A DNA stretch of 64,000 nt, taken from Pseudomonadota bacterium (GTDB taxonomy: Bacteria; Pseudomonadota; Gammaproteobacteria; Burkholderiales; Burkholderiaceae_C). Positions 15,435-25,920 of this stretch are shown one piece after another (within the stretch, counting starts at the first letter, position 1; each line of letters starts with the position of its first letter). The DNA lies in contig JADFIG010000011.1 of NCBI GenBank assembly GCA_022566735.1, positions 1 to 64,000 of the forward strand, written 5' to 3'. The position numbers were made by a program, and so were the translations under genes. Under the pieces are notes generated by a model that saw only the letters and a list, made by a program, of their open reading frames with translations, made no database searches and was not told the DNA's origin.

Positions 15435-17082
15435 TGCTTTAGGAGAGCATGTCAACATCCGCGAAACCATCGATCAAATCGACATTTCCGGGCATGTCTC
15501 TTCTGAAAAATCGGGCGATTTCAAGCGAGCCTTCGATGATTTCTCAGGAAAGAAATCGGAAGCTTGGTCGATTTCCATCCGTGATGGCGAGTTTTCCGAG
15601 ATCTCAATAGATGCTGTTGCAAATGAGGATGTCACCCTTGTAATCAAGAAGCCAGTAGGCGGAAGGGTTTTCTTTGCGTCGCAAGCAGGATTTTCAGCGG
15701 CCTTGGAGGACAAGGCATTGACCTTAGCCAGCGAGCTATTGGTACTAAATTTTTTTACTGGATTCAAGACCAAGGGGTTTTCTGTCCTTTCTTGGGATGG
15801 CGAGCCATTACCTGGCTTGCCACCCTTGGAACCCAATTCAGATGCAATCGACCCCAGAAAAGGTGTAGTGCGCGATTTGACCGGCGCCACTGTTCCGGCA
15901 GACCCTTATCGCTGGATATTAATAGGCGATGATGGCAGTGGTGAACCGTGGAATATATGGAAGGCGCTGGCAGCTAAAAATCTGGCAACGCTACTTGTTT
16001 CAGATGTGTGGAAAGAAGATACAATAAAGGTATCTCTCAATGGCGCAAGAAAACGTACTTTCTATCTTGGGGAAAAGTGCCAGGATGACAACGCCTATGC
16101 AAAAATATGCCAGGCAGCCGACTGGATACTCGTAAAGCAGGACACAGAAGCCCGGCATGAAGTTCTTGTGCGGCGTCTTTCTGCGATTGTCAGGGACTCT
16201 CAATCCAATGGGAACTTGGAGTGGCTAACCGTATTACCCGAATCTCTGCAGGAAGCGCTTGATGGGGCTCGGCTTGATCATCGCGCCTATGTGAGATCAA
16301 AGTCAGCAGAAACAGTAAAAGCTATGGCCGACCTTAGGAAGGCGGTTGGAGAAGATGTTTCGCGTATCGTGGATCGTGTTCATCGACTTTCTACGGGTTT
16401 TGTGATAGGTCTCGCAGCATTGGCAACGGGGCTAGGCGTGCGCCTGACATTGCTGTCCTCTCAGAAAAACACCTGGGCAGTTGCCGGGATAATATTCTGC
16501 TTTGTTTTATTGGCCATTACATGGGCTAGCATAATTATTCAACGTCATGTTAGCTCTAAGTCATTGGTAAATGAGCTGCTCAACATGAGACGTTGGCATA
16601 AGAATATTCATATAGCGCTAACCCGCTCAGACTATCGAGAGCTGGCATTGCATCCAGTTTTGGATGCCATTCGTTTGTACAAGAAAACAGCAAAAATCAC
16701 CATTAAGGGAATGATTGCTGCCTCATTTATTTTTATCGCTCTGTTTGTTGTTGCTCCATTTTTTCACCCAGGCAATAAATCTGTTGGAGTTGGCGATGAA
16801 AATGAAAGTGCGCAACCATCATCTGCCGCCATTGTTGATCAATCGATTTTAAAATCTAGCCCCCTGCCGAAAGATGGCGTAACTGTTGAAATTGCTCCAT
16901 CCAAAAAGCAAGAATCAAATCCTAAAAATGACAAAACCGTACAAGATACGAGTCCTCTTAATGATGTGAAGAACAACTCTTCGCAGCAGGAGCTTGAGGT
17001 TGGAGAAAAGCAGTCGAAGCCAGCTCACAGCAAGCCTCGTTCGGCAAACGACACAGTTGCTGCCCCAGCCACGAAGATGTGA
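15400..17082 (+). CDS. Membrane protein partnered with NA37-like gene (560 aa), function unknown
   Basis: Not recognised as a known family. Residues 1-330 look soluble and cytoplasmic. Three membrane segments follow: ~331-352 ([15 protein letters not shown]), ~358-380 ([20 protein letters not shown]) and ~437-456 ([18 protein letters not shown]). The tail (~457-560) is Ser/Lys/Pro-rich and probably disordered. The start overlaps the NA37-like gene by 35 nt. The final ~19 codons (17025-17082) are antisense to the decayed radC, so the present C-terminus was probably created by insertion. With its partner it resembles sensor-plus-membrane-effector defence pairs; this is inference. Confidence 0.7.
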   Translation: MNSKKCLASLIDALGEHVNIRETIDQIDISGHVSSEKSGDFKRAFDDFSGKKSEAWSISIRDGEFSEISIDAVANEDVTLVIKKPVGGRVFFASQAGFSAALEDKALTLASELLVLNFFTGFKTKGFSVLSWDGEPLPGLPPLEPNSDAIDPRKGVVRDLTGATVPADPYRWILIGDDGSGEPWNIWKALAAKNLATLLVSDVWKEDTIKVSLNGARKRTFYLGEKCQDDNAYAKICQAADWILVKQDTEARHEVLVRRLSAIVRDSQSNGNLEWLTVLPESLQEALDGARLDHRAYVRSKSAETVKAMADLRKAVGEDVSRIVDRVHRLSTGFVIGLAALATGLGVRLTLLSSQKNTWAVAGIIFCFVLLAITWASIIIQRHVSSKSLVNELLNMRRWHKNIHIALTRSDYRELALHPVLDAIRLYKKTAKITIKGMIAASFIFIALFVVAPFFHPGNKSVGVGDENESAQPSSAAIVDQSILKSSPLPKDGVTVEIAPSKKQESNPKNDKTVQDTSPLNDVKNNSSQQELEVGEKQSKPAHSKPRSANDTVAAPATKM

Positions 17083-17369
17083 TCCAGTGCTGTGCGAACG
17101 CCAACTGTCGGGCGCTTTCTTGATTCGCTGGTTCAGCAATATGTCGGCACTGTCCAACTCAGGATTCCTGCTCAGGTGGTTGTGCGCTTGAATGACCGCC
17201 GCCGCATTGAGCCGCAGCACCTCCTTGACCACTTCACGCGGATACACCCATGCTCGATGGCATGACGTAGGCTTCCTGAATCTGGTCAGCCGTCGCGCCG
17301 ACAGTTCTGGCCTTGGGAATCGGGCTCTATCAGTGCAGCACCGAACGATGAAAAGGACGGTTGCGTCAT
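17025..17369 (-). pseudogene. radC: Decayed radC (JAB/DUF2466) remnant
   Basis: Remnant of the RadC-like gene normally carried by this ICE family. From 17369, [20 protein letters not shown] matches the RadC N-terminus, and ATADQIQEA follows in another frame. The frame then jumps to [18 protein letters not shown] at 17247. The JAB metal motif reads [10 protein letters not shown] instead of the expected AHNHPSGNPE. After a further frameshift the ending [19 protein letters not shown] is intact up to the stop at 17025. About 70 codons are missing between the N-terminal piece and VYPREVV. The gene cannot make a functional protein. Confidence 0.8.
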
Positions 17370-17475
17370 GGTCGTGCTCCGGTTATTCGGGCGGAATTGC
17401 CCAGAACCGTGGCCAGTACGGCGCAGCGTAAGCAATCAGCTATTCGGCTACCTGATGATTTTTGGCATCGCGTGG

Positions 17476-18759
17476 TTACGACTCTGCGGCCGACGTTTCA
17501 TGATCGCGGCGTAAATCGGACACCACTGCGATCAGCCGGTTGATCGGCTCGGCCAATCGCTTGGGCAGCACACGGTGTTGGGTATGGATACCCTGCTCGG
17601 CAATCCAGCGATGGGCGATCCAGACATCCTCCTCTGGATCGTTGTTGTTCACGCCGTTGCAATACTTGTAGCCGACAAGTGCATCGGCATGGGAAAGCAG
17701 CAGTCGCGCCATCGTCATATGAAAACGATGGGCCTGAAGATCCGCAGTGTTTCGAGGGCGAGGAAGAGTCAAACGCAGGCACCGCTGGCTATTGAAGTCC
17801 TTCCAATCAGGCCCGGCAACTTCCCCTGCGCGCTCCAGCATCTTGCGTGATTGTTCACTTTTTCCGTTGACCAACGCGACCGCAACAGCTCCCTTCGGGT
17901 ATTCCAGCCTTTCCGCCAGCAAGTTCATCCAGTGCGCCAGCTTTTGCAAGGTTGCATCATCTGCGAACACTAGGAACTGGTGACGTTGCTCGTCATCGAG
18001 GAATGCTGGCAACTGGGCGTAGAGGGGGTACAGCAGGTCATGGAGATAGATGTACGTTTGCCGGCGCCCTTGTTCGTGGCTGCGCGTGGTGGCGGTCAAT
18101 GCCTGCTGCGCCCATTCTGGCGTCAACTCGTCGATCGACATTTCCGTGATGTCGATGGAGATGAGCGGGAACCCCAGCGACTTACCGATCAGTGCCTTAC
18201 GTCCGTCGAAGGCATGGCCAAGCTCGATTTCCACGCCACCCAAAACCATTGGCTCCGCTTGGACAGGCGGCCCAAGCACCGCAACATCGAGCCGGAATCG
18301 GCTGCCGAAGGGTGTATCCAATGGATGCTCGGTCGCTACACGATCAGCGCCGAGCAATAGGTTACCTTCCAGCGGGTAGTCTGATGCATCCGCATCCTTG
18401 AACCACCACGGCATGGCAAGCCGGGCATCCAGACGCCGACCAAGCTCTGCCGCGATCAACTCTTTTGCGCGCCGATGCTCTTGGCTTTCCTGTACGGCCC
18501 GCTGCCGGTTGGTTTCTTCGTCATCAAAGTGCGCCCTGAGGTCGTAGATGCGATCAACGGGCAATTGCCGGAAATGGGAGCGCCGACGCAGCTTTCCATC
18601 TTCAAAGATAGGGCTGACCCACGTCACCATTTGCCGCAAAGCATCGGGAGACACCAACGGCCATAACTTGCGCGCATGTTCCCGGCTGCGAACATCGCGC
18701 GCCACAATCCGGGTCTGAAACAGGCCCTTGCGGGAGAAAACGACTACGGCTTCATCCAT
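17476..18759 (-). CDS. PD-(D/E)XK-like orphan downstream of HigBA (427 aa)
   Basis: No confident family. Residues ~140-210 carry PLEGNLLLGADRVA, then FRLDVAVLGPP and LGGVEIELGHAFDGRKAL, then GFPLISIDITEM. That Asp...Glu-x-Glu spacing on alternating hydrophobic strands is the look of a PD-(D/E)XK fold, as in CoiA-like proteins. The N-terminal part (VRSREHARKLWPLVSPDAL) is also CoiA-like in flavour. No membrane segment or signal is seen. It starts 25 nt after higA on the same strand and may be cotranscribed with the integrase and the toxin-antitoxin genes. A nuclease role is inferred. Confidence 0.6.
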   Translation of the reverse strand: MDEAVVVFSRKGLFQTRIVARDVRSREHARKLWPLVSPDALRQMVTWVSPIFEDGKLRRRSHFRQLPVDRIYDLRAHFDDEETNRQRAVQESQEHRRAKELIAAELGRRLDARLAMPWWFKDADASDYPLEGNLLLGADRVATEHPLDTPFGSRFRLDVAVLGPPVQAEPMVLGGVEIELGHAFDGRKALIGKSLGFPLISIDITEMSIDELTPEWAQQALTATTRSHEQGRRQTYIYLHDLLYPLYAQLPAFLDDEQRHQFLVFADDATLQKLAHWMNLLAERLEYPKGAVAVALVNGKSEQSRKMLERAGEVAGPDWKDFNSQRCLRLTLPRPRNTADLQAHRFHMTMARLLLSHADALVGYKYCNGVNNNDPEEDVWIAHRWIAEQGIHTQHRVLPKRLAEPINRLIAVVSDLRRDHETSAAES

Positions 18760-18784
18760 GCGTGGCAGTCACCAGTGCGGGGCA

Positions 18785-19090
18785 CTAGATGATGGCTTGC
18801 AAGCCCTTGTCGGCGATGATGTTCAGCAGTTTGAGCGCCGGGCCGGCCGGGTGGGTATCGCCTTGCTCCCATTTGCGCACCGTCGAAGCTGTCGTGTGCA
18901 GATGCAGCGCAAACACCGGCTGGCTGAACTTCAGTTCTTCGCGCAGGTGTTTGATGTCGGCAGCACTGAACTCCCGCACTGGCGGCGGGCAGATGGCATC
19001 GAACTCGCGCATCGTTACCTTGCCGATTGCGCCAGCGTCATGCAGCGCAGCCAAGTCGCCGCGCAGGGATTCAATGAGCTTGCTCGTCAC
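18785..19090 (-). CDS. higA: HigA-type antitoxin (XRE family)
   Basis: A 101-residue antitoxin expected to neutralise the upstream toxin and repress the operon. The C-terminal half is an XRE helix-turn-helix: ADIKHLREELKFSQPVFALH, then TTASTVRKWEQGDTHPAGPA, then LKLLNIIADKG. The reading begins at a GTG (19090) giving VTSKLIESLRGDL, overlapping the toxin end by 20 nt. Toxin-before-antitoxin order is that of higBA. It is followed at 25 nt by the 427-residue orphan. Confidence 0.82.
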   Translation of the reverse strand: MTSKLIESLRGDLAALHDAGAIGKVTMREFDAICPPPVREFSAADIKHLREELKFSQPVFALHLHTTASTVRKWEQGDTHPAGPALKLLNIIADKGLQAII

Positions 19091-19454
19091 AACACACCTC
19101 CAGTAGAACGCCGGACTCCAGCGCTTTCGCCAAGTTCTCTGCCGACAGTTCCAGAAACACCTTGCCAGCGAACTGCAACGCCTTCCTTTCGTCCTGAGTG
19201 ATATTCGCCTTGTTGCTCTTGGGGAACCCATGCAGGAACACATAGCTGCTGCCGATCCGTGCCGACAGCAGCGTCCGATAGCCGCCGCTTTTGCCGCCAC
19301 CAGGGCGCGCTACCCGCTTCTTGTAGAGAAAGCCGCCCAGGTCAGCATCAACCAGACCGGCCTCCATCTCCTGGACTGCTTTGCACAAAGCGGCGTCAGG
19401 TAGCCTTTCGCTGGCCTGCCACCGTGCAAAGTCCCTGCGTTTGAAGACGGTCAT
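19071..19454 (-). CDS. higB: HigB/RelE-family toxin
   Basis: A 127-residue type II toxin, probably a ribosome-dependent mRNA interferase. It has the RelE-like pattern seen in HigB-type (DUF1044) toxins: MTVFKRRDFARWQ, then GFLYKKRVARPGGGKSGGYRT, then SSYVFLHGFPKSNKANI and DERKALQFAGKVFL. The ATG at 19454 overlaps the stop of the 48-residue ORF as ATGA; a GTG three codons earlier is possible. It is coupled to higA by a 20-nt overlap and, through the small ORF, to the integrase. Confidence 0.85.
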   Translation of the reverse strand: MTVFKRRDFARWQASERLPDAALCKAVQEMEAGLVDADLGGFLYKKRVARPGGGKSGGYRTLLSARIGSSYVFLHGFPKSNKANITQDERKALQFAGKVFLELSAENLAKALESGVLLEVCCDEQAH

Positions 19455-19597
19455 ATTTGGCACTCCCGAAAACTATACCCGAAACGGGCATGGTTTGCCA
19501 GTTCAACTTTCGGCTTTCTCGGCGTTGGGGAGGATTCGCCAGACAATGTCTGGCGGATTGGCTTGTCGTCCATATACAGAAGCATTTCGCTGTTCAT
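19451..19597 (-). CDS. 48-residue ORF coupling integrase to HigB
   Basis: Not recognised. The ATG (19595-19597) overlaps the integrase stop as ATGA, and its TGA (19451-19453) overlaps the HigB start as ATGA, so it fills the gap exactly. The product is small, charged and without a membrane segment (MLLYMDDKPIRQTL near the start). It may be a true small protein, or a translated coupler that hands ribosomes from int to the toxin. A promoter for higB lies inside it. Confidence 0.5.
   Translation of the reverse strand: MNSEMLLYMDDKPIRQTLSGESSPTPRKPKVELANHARFGYSFRECQI
19477..19505 (-). promoter_or_regulatory. Putative higBA promoter with TTTCGGG repeats
   Basis: On the minus strand TGGCAA (-35-like), a 17-nt spacer and TATAGT (-10-like) precede the HigB start. 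TTTCGGG occurs twice around the -10 (TTTCGGGTATAG, TTTTCGGGAGTG), and a CCCG-AAA-CGGG palindrome is at 19478-19488. This is a plausible HigA operator giving the TA pair its own expression besides read-through from int. Confidence 0.45.
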
Positions 19598-20799
19598 GCT
19601 GCGGCCTCCTGCGACTGGCGCTGCCCTGCGCCGGTGATGGCCTGACGCCGGCTGGCCACCAGTTCGGCCGCCTCGCGTACTGGCTTGTCTTCTGTGTGGA
19701 CGTAGTGCATGAACATCGCTACGGTCTTGTGTCCTGTCAGTCTCATCCCTACCTTGGTCGGCACGCCCGAATTGGCAATGTCGGTGGTCGAACGGTGGCG
19801 AATACCATGCGTGCCGACGTGCGGCACGCCGGCGGCCTTGAGCGCCCGGCACCAGCCGCCGTAGTGCTCGCCAAAGGTCAGGTGCTTGTCCGGGTCGTTT
19901 GGCGACGGCAGGACATACGGGCAGCCTTCCCGGCGCGGCGCCGTCGAGAGCAGCCGATAGGCTTCCGCGCTCATGGGCTTGGACATGCCGCCAGTCTTGC
20001 TGTCGGGCCAAACCACACGGCGGTTCTCGAAGTCCAGCCAAGCCCATTCGAGTGGGCAGATTTCGGAGCGCCGGGCGGCAAACTCGAATTGCAGCCGGAT
20101 CGCCAGGGGGATGACGTAGTTCTCCAGCCCTTCGGCCTCCAACTTGTCCAGGTGGCGGTAGATCAGCGCCAATTCGCCATCCACGATGAGCCGGGTTTCC
20201 TTGCCCGGCGGGAACATCGGGACATGCCGGCACGGGTTCGTGCCGTCCGGGCGGTAGCCCCACACTTCGGCCAGATTGAACATCTTGCGCAGTACGCCGA
20301 ATGCCTTATTTGCCTCGGTCGGCTTGTACGAGAGCTTTTCCATCAGCCCGGCAATGTCGGGGCGCTTCACATCAAGCACCTTCTTGCGGCCCAGCAATGG
20401 GATGATGCAGCGGTCGATGACGCCCTGATAGCCTTCCTGCGTGCTGGGCTTGTTGCGCTTCTTGGAGTAGTCCTCCATGAACTTCTTGCACAACTCCGCG
20501 ATGGTGGGGGCCTTGCGCGCCTCGGTTTTGGCGCCGCCGGGATCGCCGCCTCGGCGAACCTCGGCCAGCCAGTCCTGCGCCATGACGCGGGCCTGCTCGA
20601 CGGTCAGTTCTCCGAACAGACCCAAGGCGGGCTTGCGGCGCTCGCCCGCGTTCGTGCGGTACTGGAGCATGAACACCCGGCGACCCGCCGGGGTGATCTT
20701 GCACAGGAAGCCGGGCACCACGGTGTCCCGCAGTTCGACGGCCTGCGCCTGGGGTTGTGCCGCCTCTACGGCGGTCTTGGTGAGCTTGATCTTGGCCAT
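19594..20799 (-). CDS. int: Tyrosine-type site-specific integrase of the ICE
   Basis: A 401-residue phage-type integrase that would insert and excise the element. The N-terminal DUF4102-like arm-binding region (KIKLTKTAVEAAQPQAQAVE) is followed by a SAM-like core-binding region (~98-190) and a catalytic domain. Conserved residues are the Arg in FAARRSE (~243), His331 and Arg334 in THGIRHR, His357 in TGHKT and the nucleophile Tyr366 in MHYVH. The start at 20799 gives MAKIKLTK; a 12-codon longer frame is less likely. It lies at the end of the element adjoining recA, and its stop overlaps the 48-residue ORF by ATGA. Confidence 0.92.
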   Translation of the reverse strand: MAKIKLTKTAVEAAQPQAQAVELRDTVVPGFLCKITPAGRRVFMLQYRTNAGERRKPALGLFGELTVEQARVMAQDWLAEVRRGGDPGGAKTEARKAPTIAELCKKFMEDYSKKRNKPSTQEGYQGVIDRCIIPLLGRKKVLDVKRPDIAGLMEKLSYKPTEANKAFGVLRKMFNLAEVWGYRPDGTNPCRHVPMFPPGKETRLIVDGELALIYRHLDKLEAEGLENYVIPLAIRLQFEFAARRSEICPLEWAWLDFENRRVVWPDSKTGGMSKPMSAEAYRLLSTAPRREGCPYVLPSPNDPDKHLTFGEHYGGWCRALKAAGVPHVGTHGIRHRSTTDIANSGVPTKVGMRLTGHKTVAMFMHYVHTEDKPVREAAELVASRRQAITGAGQRQSQEAAA

Positions 20800-20995
20800 G
20801 ATGACTCCTTGGAACGACCCGATTCCAAGAGCCACATAGGAGCGGCGCGAGGGTAAGCCGGGTCAGGTTTCAGAAAGCACCGGCATATGATGGACGCGCG
20901 TAAGTTATTGATAAACCTGCTGTATCCAGCTTCAGCGCAGTCCAGCGAAGTGCCGGGCTGGAGTCATCGTGAAATAAAAAAATCCGCGCAAGGCA
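20800..20995. other. Element/chromosome junction region between int and recA
   Basis: About 200 bp without a gene. The ICE right end must lie here. No exact copy of the 8-bp Tn4371 core TTTTTCAT (my recollection of the published site) is seen. The A-rich stretch GTGAAATAAAAAAATC at about 20,970-20,985 is the closest. The partner repeat is outside the window, so the exact att site cannot be fixed. Confidence 0.45.
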
Positions 20996-21024
20996 CTGTA
21001 CGAATATCCAGTCTTTGCCATAAT
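20996..21024 (+). promoter_or_regulatory. recA SOS promoter with LexA box
   Basis: CTGTACGAATATCCAG at 20996-21011 is a perfect CTG-N10-CAG LexA box. CTGTAC also serves as a -35, 17 nt before the -10 hexamer CATAAT (21019-21024). LexA bound here would block RNA polymerase, giving DNA-damage induction of recA-recX. Confidence 0.8.
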
Positions 21025-21115
21025 GGCGCCCAGACACGGGGTGTGCGTCGCGCTTGGCGTCGTCCCCCACCATCCCCCTCACCGCCATCCACAGGCCCCG
21101 CGCCGGAGACCCCCC

Positions 21116-22171
<1,056 letters not shown>

Positions 22172-22258
22172 GCCTGAGTGGGCTCGGACCCCGTGCAGAA
22201 GCAGGCGCACCAACTGACGCACAAACAGACGCACAAACAGGCGACAAGGGGCTGGGCC

Positions 22259-22723
22259 ATGGCGCTGTCACTCAAGGGGCGAGCCCTCAAATACCTGGCG
22301 GCGCGCGAGCACTCCCGGGTGGAGTTGCAACGCAAGCTCGCCCCCCATGCCGAATCACCGGAGCAGGTTGACGCGGCCCTGGATGAACTGGAGGCCAAGG
22401 GGCTGCTCTCGGCCGAGCGTTTTGCCGAGTCGATGCTGCACCGCAAGGCGGCGCGTTTCGGGGCCGCCCGCATCCAGGCCGAACTGGCCCAGCACCGGCT
22501 GCCCACAGACATTGCCCAGGCGGTGGTGCGCACCCTGAAAGACTCCGAACTGGAGCGCGCCCATGCCCTGTGGGCCCGGCGCTATGGCAGCGTGGCCGAA
22601 GACCCCCATGAGCGGGCGCGGCAGGCGCGCTTCCTCGCCGCCCGCGGTTTCTCCGGCGAGGTGGTGTGCAAGGTGGTGCGCGGCGATGGCTGCGAGTTGC
22701 CCGACCCGTCCGACCCATCCTGA
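22259..22723 (+). CDS. recX: RecA regulator RecX
   Basis: A 154-residue RecX, which binds RecA filaments and limits their activity. The sequence starts MALSLKGRALKYLAAREHSR and continues with ELQRKL, ALDELEAKGLLSAERFAE and ARRYG...ERARQARFLAARGFS, the three-helix repeats of the family. A GTG at 22178 would add 27 residues encoded partly by a 12-bp tandem repeat (22217-22240), so the ATG at 22259 is preferred. It is the second gene of the SOS operon, 87 nt after recA. Confidence 0.9.
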   Translation: MALSLKGRALKYLAAREHSRVELQRKLAPHAESPEQVDAALDELEAKGLLSAERFAESMLHRKAARFGAARIQAELAQHRLPTDIAQAVVRTLKDSELERAHALWARRYGSVAEDPHERARQARFLAARGFSGEVVCKVVRGDGCELPDPSDPS

Positions 22724-22893
22724 GTGGCGGGCCTGCGGAAACTACCCTGTTTCCCGAGGGGTGGCGATGCTATGCTGCCCCCTTGCAGCGCAATCCGGCC
22801 AACCCGGAGGGCGTTGCGCCCGGCAGCGTCTGATCGACTCTGGCGGGTTTTGTCATGTTCGACCCGAACGCATCACCACATTGCGAGATCCCC

Positions 22894-24054
<1,161 letters not shown>

Positions 24055-24162
24055 CCCACCCCCGTTGCGCCTGCGGCGCCCCCCTCCAGGGTGCGTCGCC
24101 AGCGGCCCGGCCAAGCCGGTTCCGTGGCGCCTGCTGGGATCAACATCTTCGAAGGTACCGTC

Positions 24163-25056
24163 ATGAGCATCTACATCAACAAAGACACCAAGGTCATCAC
24201 CCAAGGCATCACGGGCAAGACCGGTCAGTTCCACACCCTCGGTTGCCAGGCCTACGCCAACGGCAAGAACGCATTCGTCGCGGGTGTGAACCCCAAGAAG
24301 GCCGGCGAGAAGTTCTCCGACATCCCCATCTACGCCTCTGTGAAGGAAGCGTCGCAGCAGACCGGCGCCACCGTGTCCGTCATCTATGTCCCGCCCGCTG
24401 GTGCCGCTGACGCCATCTGGGAAGCCGTCGAGGCAGACCTGGACCTGGTCATCGCCATCACCGAAGGCATCCCTGTGCGCGACATGCTGATGGTGCGCAA
24501 CAAGATGAAGGCCAAGGAAGCTGCCGGTGGCAAGAAGACCCTGCTGCTGGGCCCCAACTGCCCCGGCCTGATCACGCCCGACGAGATCAAGATCGGCATC
24601 ATGCCCGGCCACATCCACCGCAAGGGCCGCATCGGCGTGGTCTCGCGCTCCGGCACGCTGACCTATGAAGCCGTGGCGCAACTGACCGAACTCGGCCTGG
24701 GTCAGTCCAGCGCCGTGGGCATCGGTGGCGACCCCATCAACGGCCTCAAGCACATCGACGTCATGAAGGCCTTCAACGACGACCCCGAAACCGACGCCGT
24801 CATCATGATTGGCGAAATCGGTGGTCCCGACGAAGCCGAAGCCGCCCAATGGTGCAAGGCCAACATGAAGAAGCCCATCGTCGGCTTCATCGCTGGCGTC
24901 ACCGCCCCTCCGGGCAAGCGCATGGGCCACGCCGGCGCGCTGATCTCCGGCGGTGCCGACACGGCCGATGCCAAGCTGGCCATCATGGAAGAGTGTGGTT
25001 TCAAGGTCACGCGCAACCCGTCGGAGATGGGCCGCATCCTGAAGTCGCTGCTCTGA
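24163..25056 (+). CDS. sucD: Succinate-CoA ligase subunit alpha
   Basis: A 297-residue alpha subunit. It begins [24 protein letters not shown], with the CoA-binding Rossmann region, and carries the active-site segment [17 protein letters not shown] with the phosphorylated His in GHAGA near residue 250. Completes the succinyl-CoA synthetase with SucC. A strong intrinsic terminator follows 31 nt after the stop. Confidence 0.97.
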   Translation: MSIYINKDTKVITQGITGKTGQFHTLGCQAYANGKNAFVAGVNPKKAGEKFSDIPIYASVKEASQQTGATVSVIYVPPAGAADAIWEAVEADLDLVIAITEGIPVRDMLMVRNKMKAKEAAGGKKTLLLGPNCPGLITPDEIKIGIMPGHIHRKGRIGVVSRSGTLTYEAVAQLTELGLGQSSAVGIGGDPINGLKHIDVMKAFNDDPETDAVIMIGEIGGPDEAEAAQWCKANMKKPIVGFIAGVTAPPGKRMGHAGALISGGADTADAKLAIMEECGFKVTRNPSEMGRILKSLL

Positions 25057-25086
25057 TCGACGCGACCTGACCCTGCCTGATCGAAG

Positions 25087-25133
25087 CGGGCCGGCCCATC
25101 ACCCTCCGGAGGGGATGCGCCGGCCCGTTTTTT
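25087..25133 (+). terminator. Intrinsic terminator of sucCD
   Basis: CGGGCCGGC (25087-25095) pairs with GCCGGCCCG (25119-25127), followed directly by six T residues. Confidence 0.9.
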
Positions 25134-25188
25134 CTCATAGACCGTCATGCTCAGCCCCTACACTCAGGGGCTGATTTCTTTTTCACAC

Positions 25189-25896
25189 ATGGACGCATTC
25201 CTCACCCCCGAGTTCTGGCTCGCCGTCGGCCAGATCATCATGATCGACATCCTGCTGGGCGGTGACAACGCCATCGTCATCGCGCTGGCGTGCCGCAACC
25301 TGCCGCCCGAGTTGCGGCGCAAGGGCATCCTCTGGGGCACGGCGGGCGCCATCCTGCTGCGCGTCGTGCTCATCTTCTTTGCGCTGTCGCTGCTGACCTT
25401 GCCCTACCTGAAGCTGGTGGGGGCGGCGCTGTTGATCTGGATCGGCATCAAGCTGCTGGTGCCGGAGGACGACGGGCACGGGGATCTGCAGGCCAGCGAC
25501 CGCCTGCTGGGCGCCATCAAGACCATCATCGTGGCGGACTTCGTGATGAGCGTGGACAACGTCATCGGCATCGCCGGGGCGGCGCAAAGTTCCGGCCACG
25601 AGGGCCACCAGATGCCCCTGGTCATCTTCGGCCTGCTGGTCAGCATCCCCATCATCGTCTGGGGCAGTGGCTTGGTGCTGCGCCTCATGGACCGCTTCCC
25701 CTTCATCGTCACGCTGGGTGGCATGCTGCTGGGCTGGATCGCCGGCACGCTGGCGATCGCCGATCCGGCCATCGCGCAGCATGTGCCTCAAGGCGATGGC
25801 GCGCACCACCTCGCGGGCGTGCTGGGCGCGCTGCTGGTGCTGGCCGTGGGCAAGGTGCTGGCTGCTCGCGCAGCGGTGGCGACCGACGGGCAGTGA
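25189..25896 (+). CDS. TerC-family integral membrane protein (YjbE-like)
   Basis: A 235-residue polytopic inner-membrane protein of the TerC family, implicated in metal-ion (often Mn2+) efflux or metalation of exported proteins. Family motifs are LLGGDNAIVIALA near residue 25 and DFVMSVDNVIGIAGAA in the second half, each with membrane-embedded Asp. Seven or so hydrophobic segments are visible, separated by a His/Asp/Gly-rich loop (EDDGHGD). The ATG at 25189 (MDAFLTPEFW) is favoured; one at 25147 would add 14 residues. It is separated from sucD by a terminator. Confidence 0.85.
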   Translation: MDAFLTPEFWLAVGQIIMIDILLGGDNAIVIALACRNLPPELRRKGILWGTAGAILLRVVLIFFALSLLTLPYLKLVGAALLIWIGIKLLVPEDDGHGDLQASDRLLGAIKTIIVADFVMSVDNVIGIAGAAQSSGHEGHQMPLVIFGLLVSIPIIVWGSGLVLRLMDRFPFIVTLGGMLLGWIAGTLAIADPAIAQHVPQGDGAHHLAGVLGALLVLAVGKVLAARAAVATDGQ

Positions 25897-25920
25897 GCCG
25901 CAACGTCAGGAAAGGCGCCG

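Noticed and set aside
16915-17247. A 110-codon minus-strand ORF at the cargo/radC border.
   Set aside because: Its start is radC-derived but it runs out of frame into the antisense of the membrane-protein gene; it is better described as part of the radC pseudogene.
20860-21000. Search for a tRNA gene or exact Tn4371 core (TTTTTCAT) as the ICE attachment site.
   Set aside because: No tRNA-like cloverleaf and no exact core found. The A-rich stretch near 20,975 is suggestive but the other element end is outside the window.
22217-22240. Two tandem copies of ACGCACAAACAG between recA and recX.
   Set aside because: A short two-copy repeat lying in the recA-recX spacer, probably replication slippage; no sign of function.
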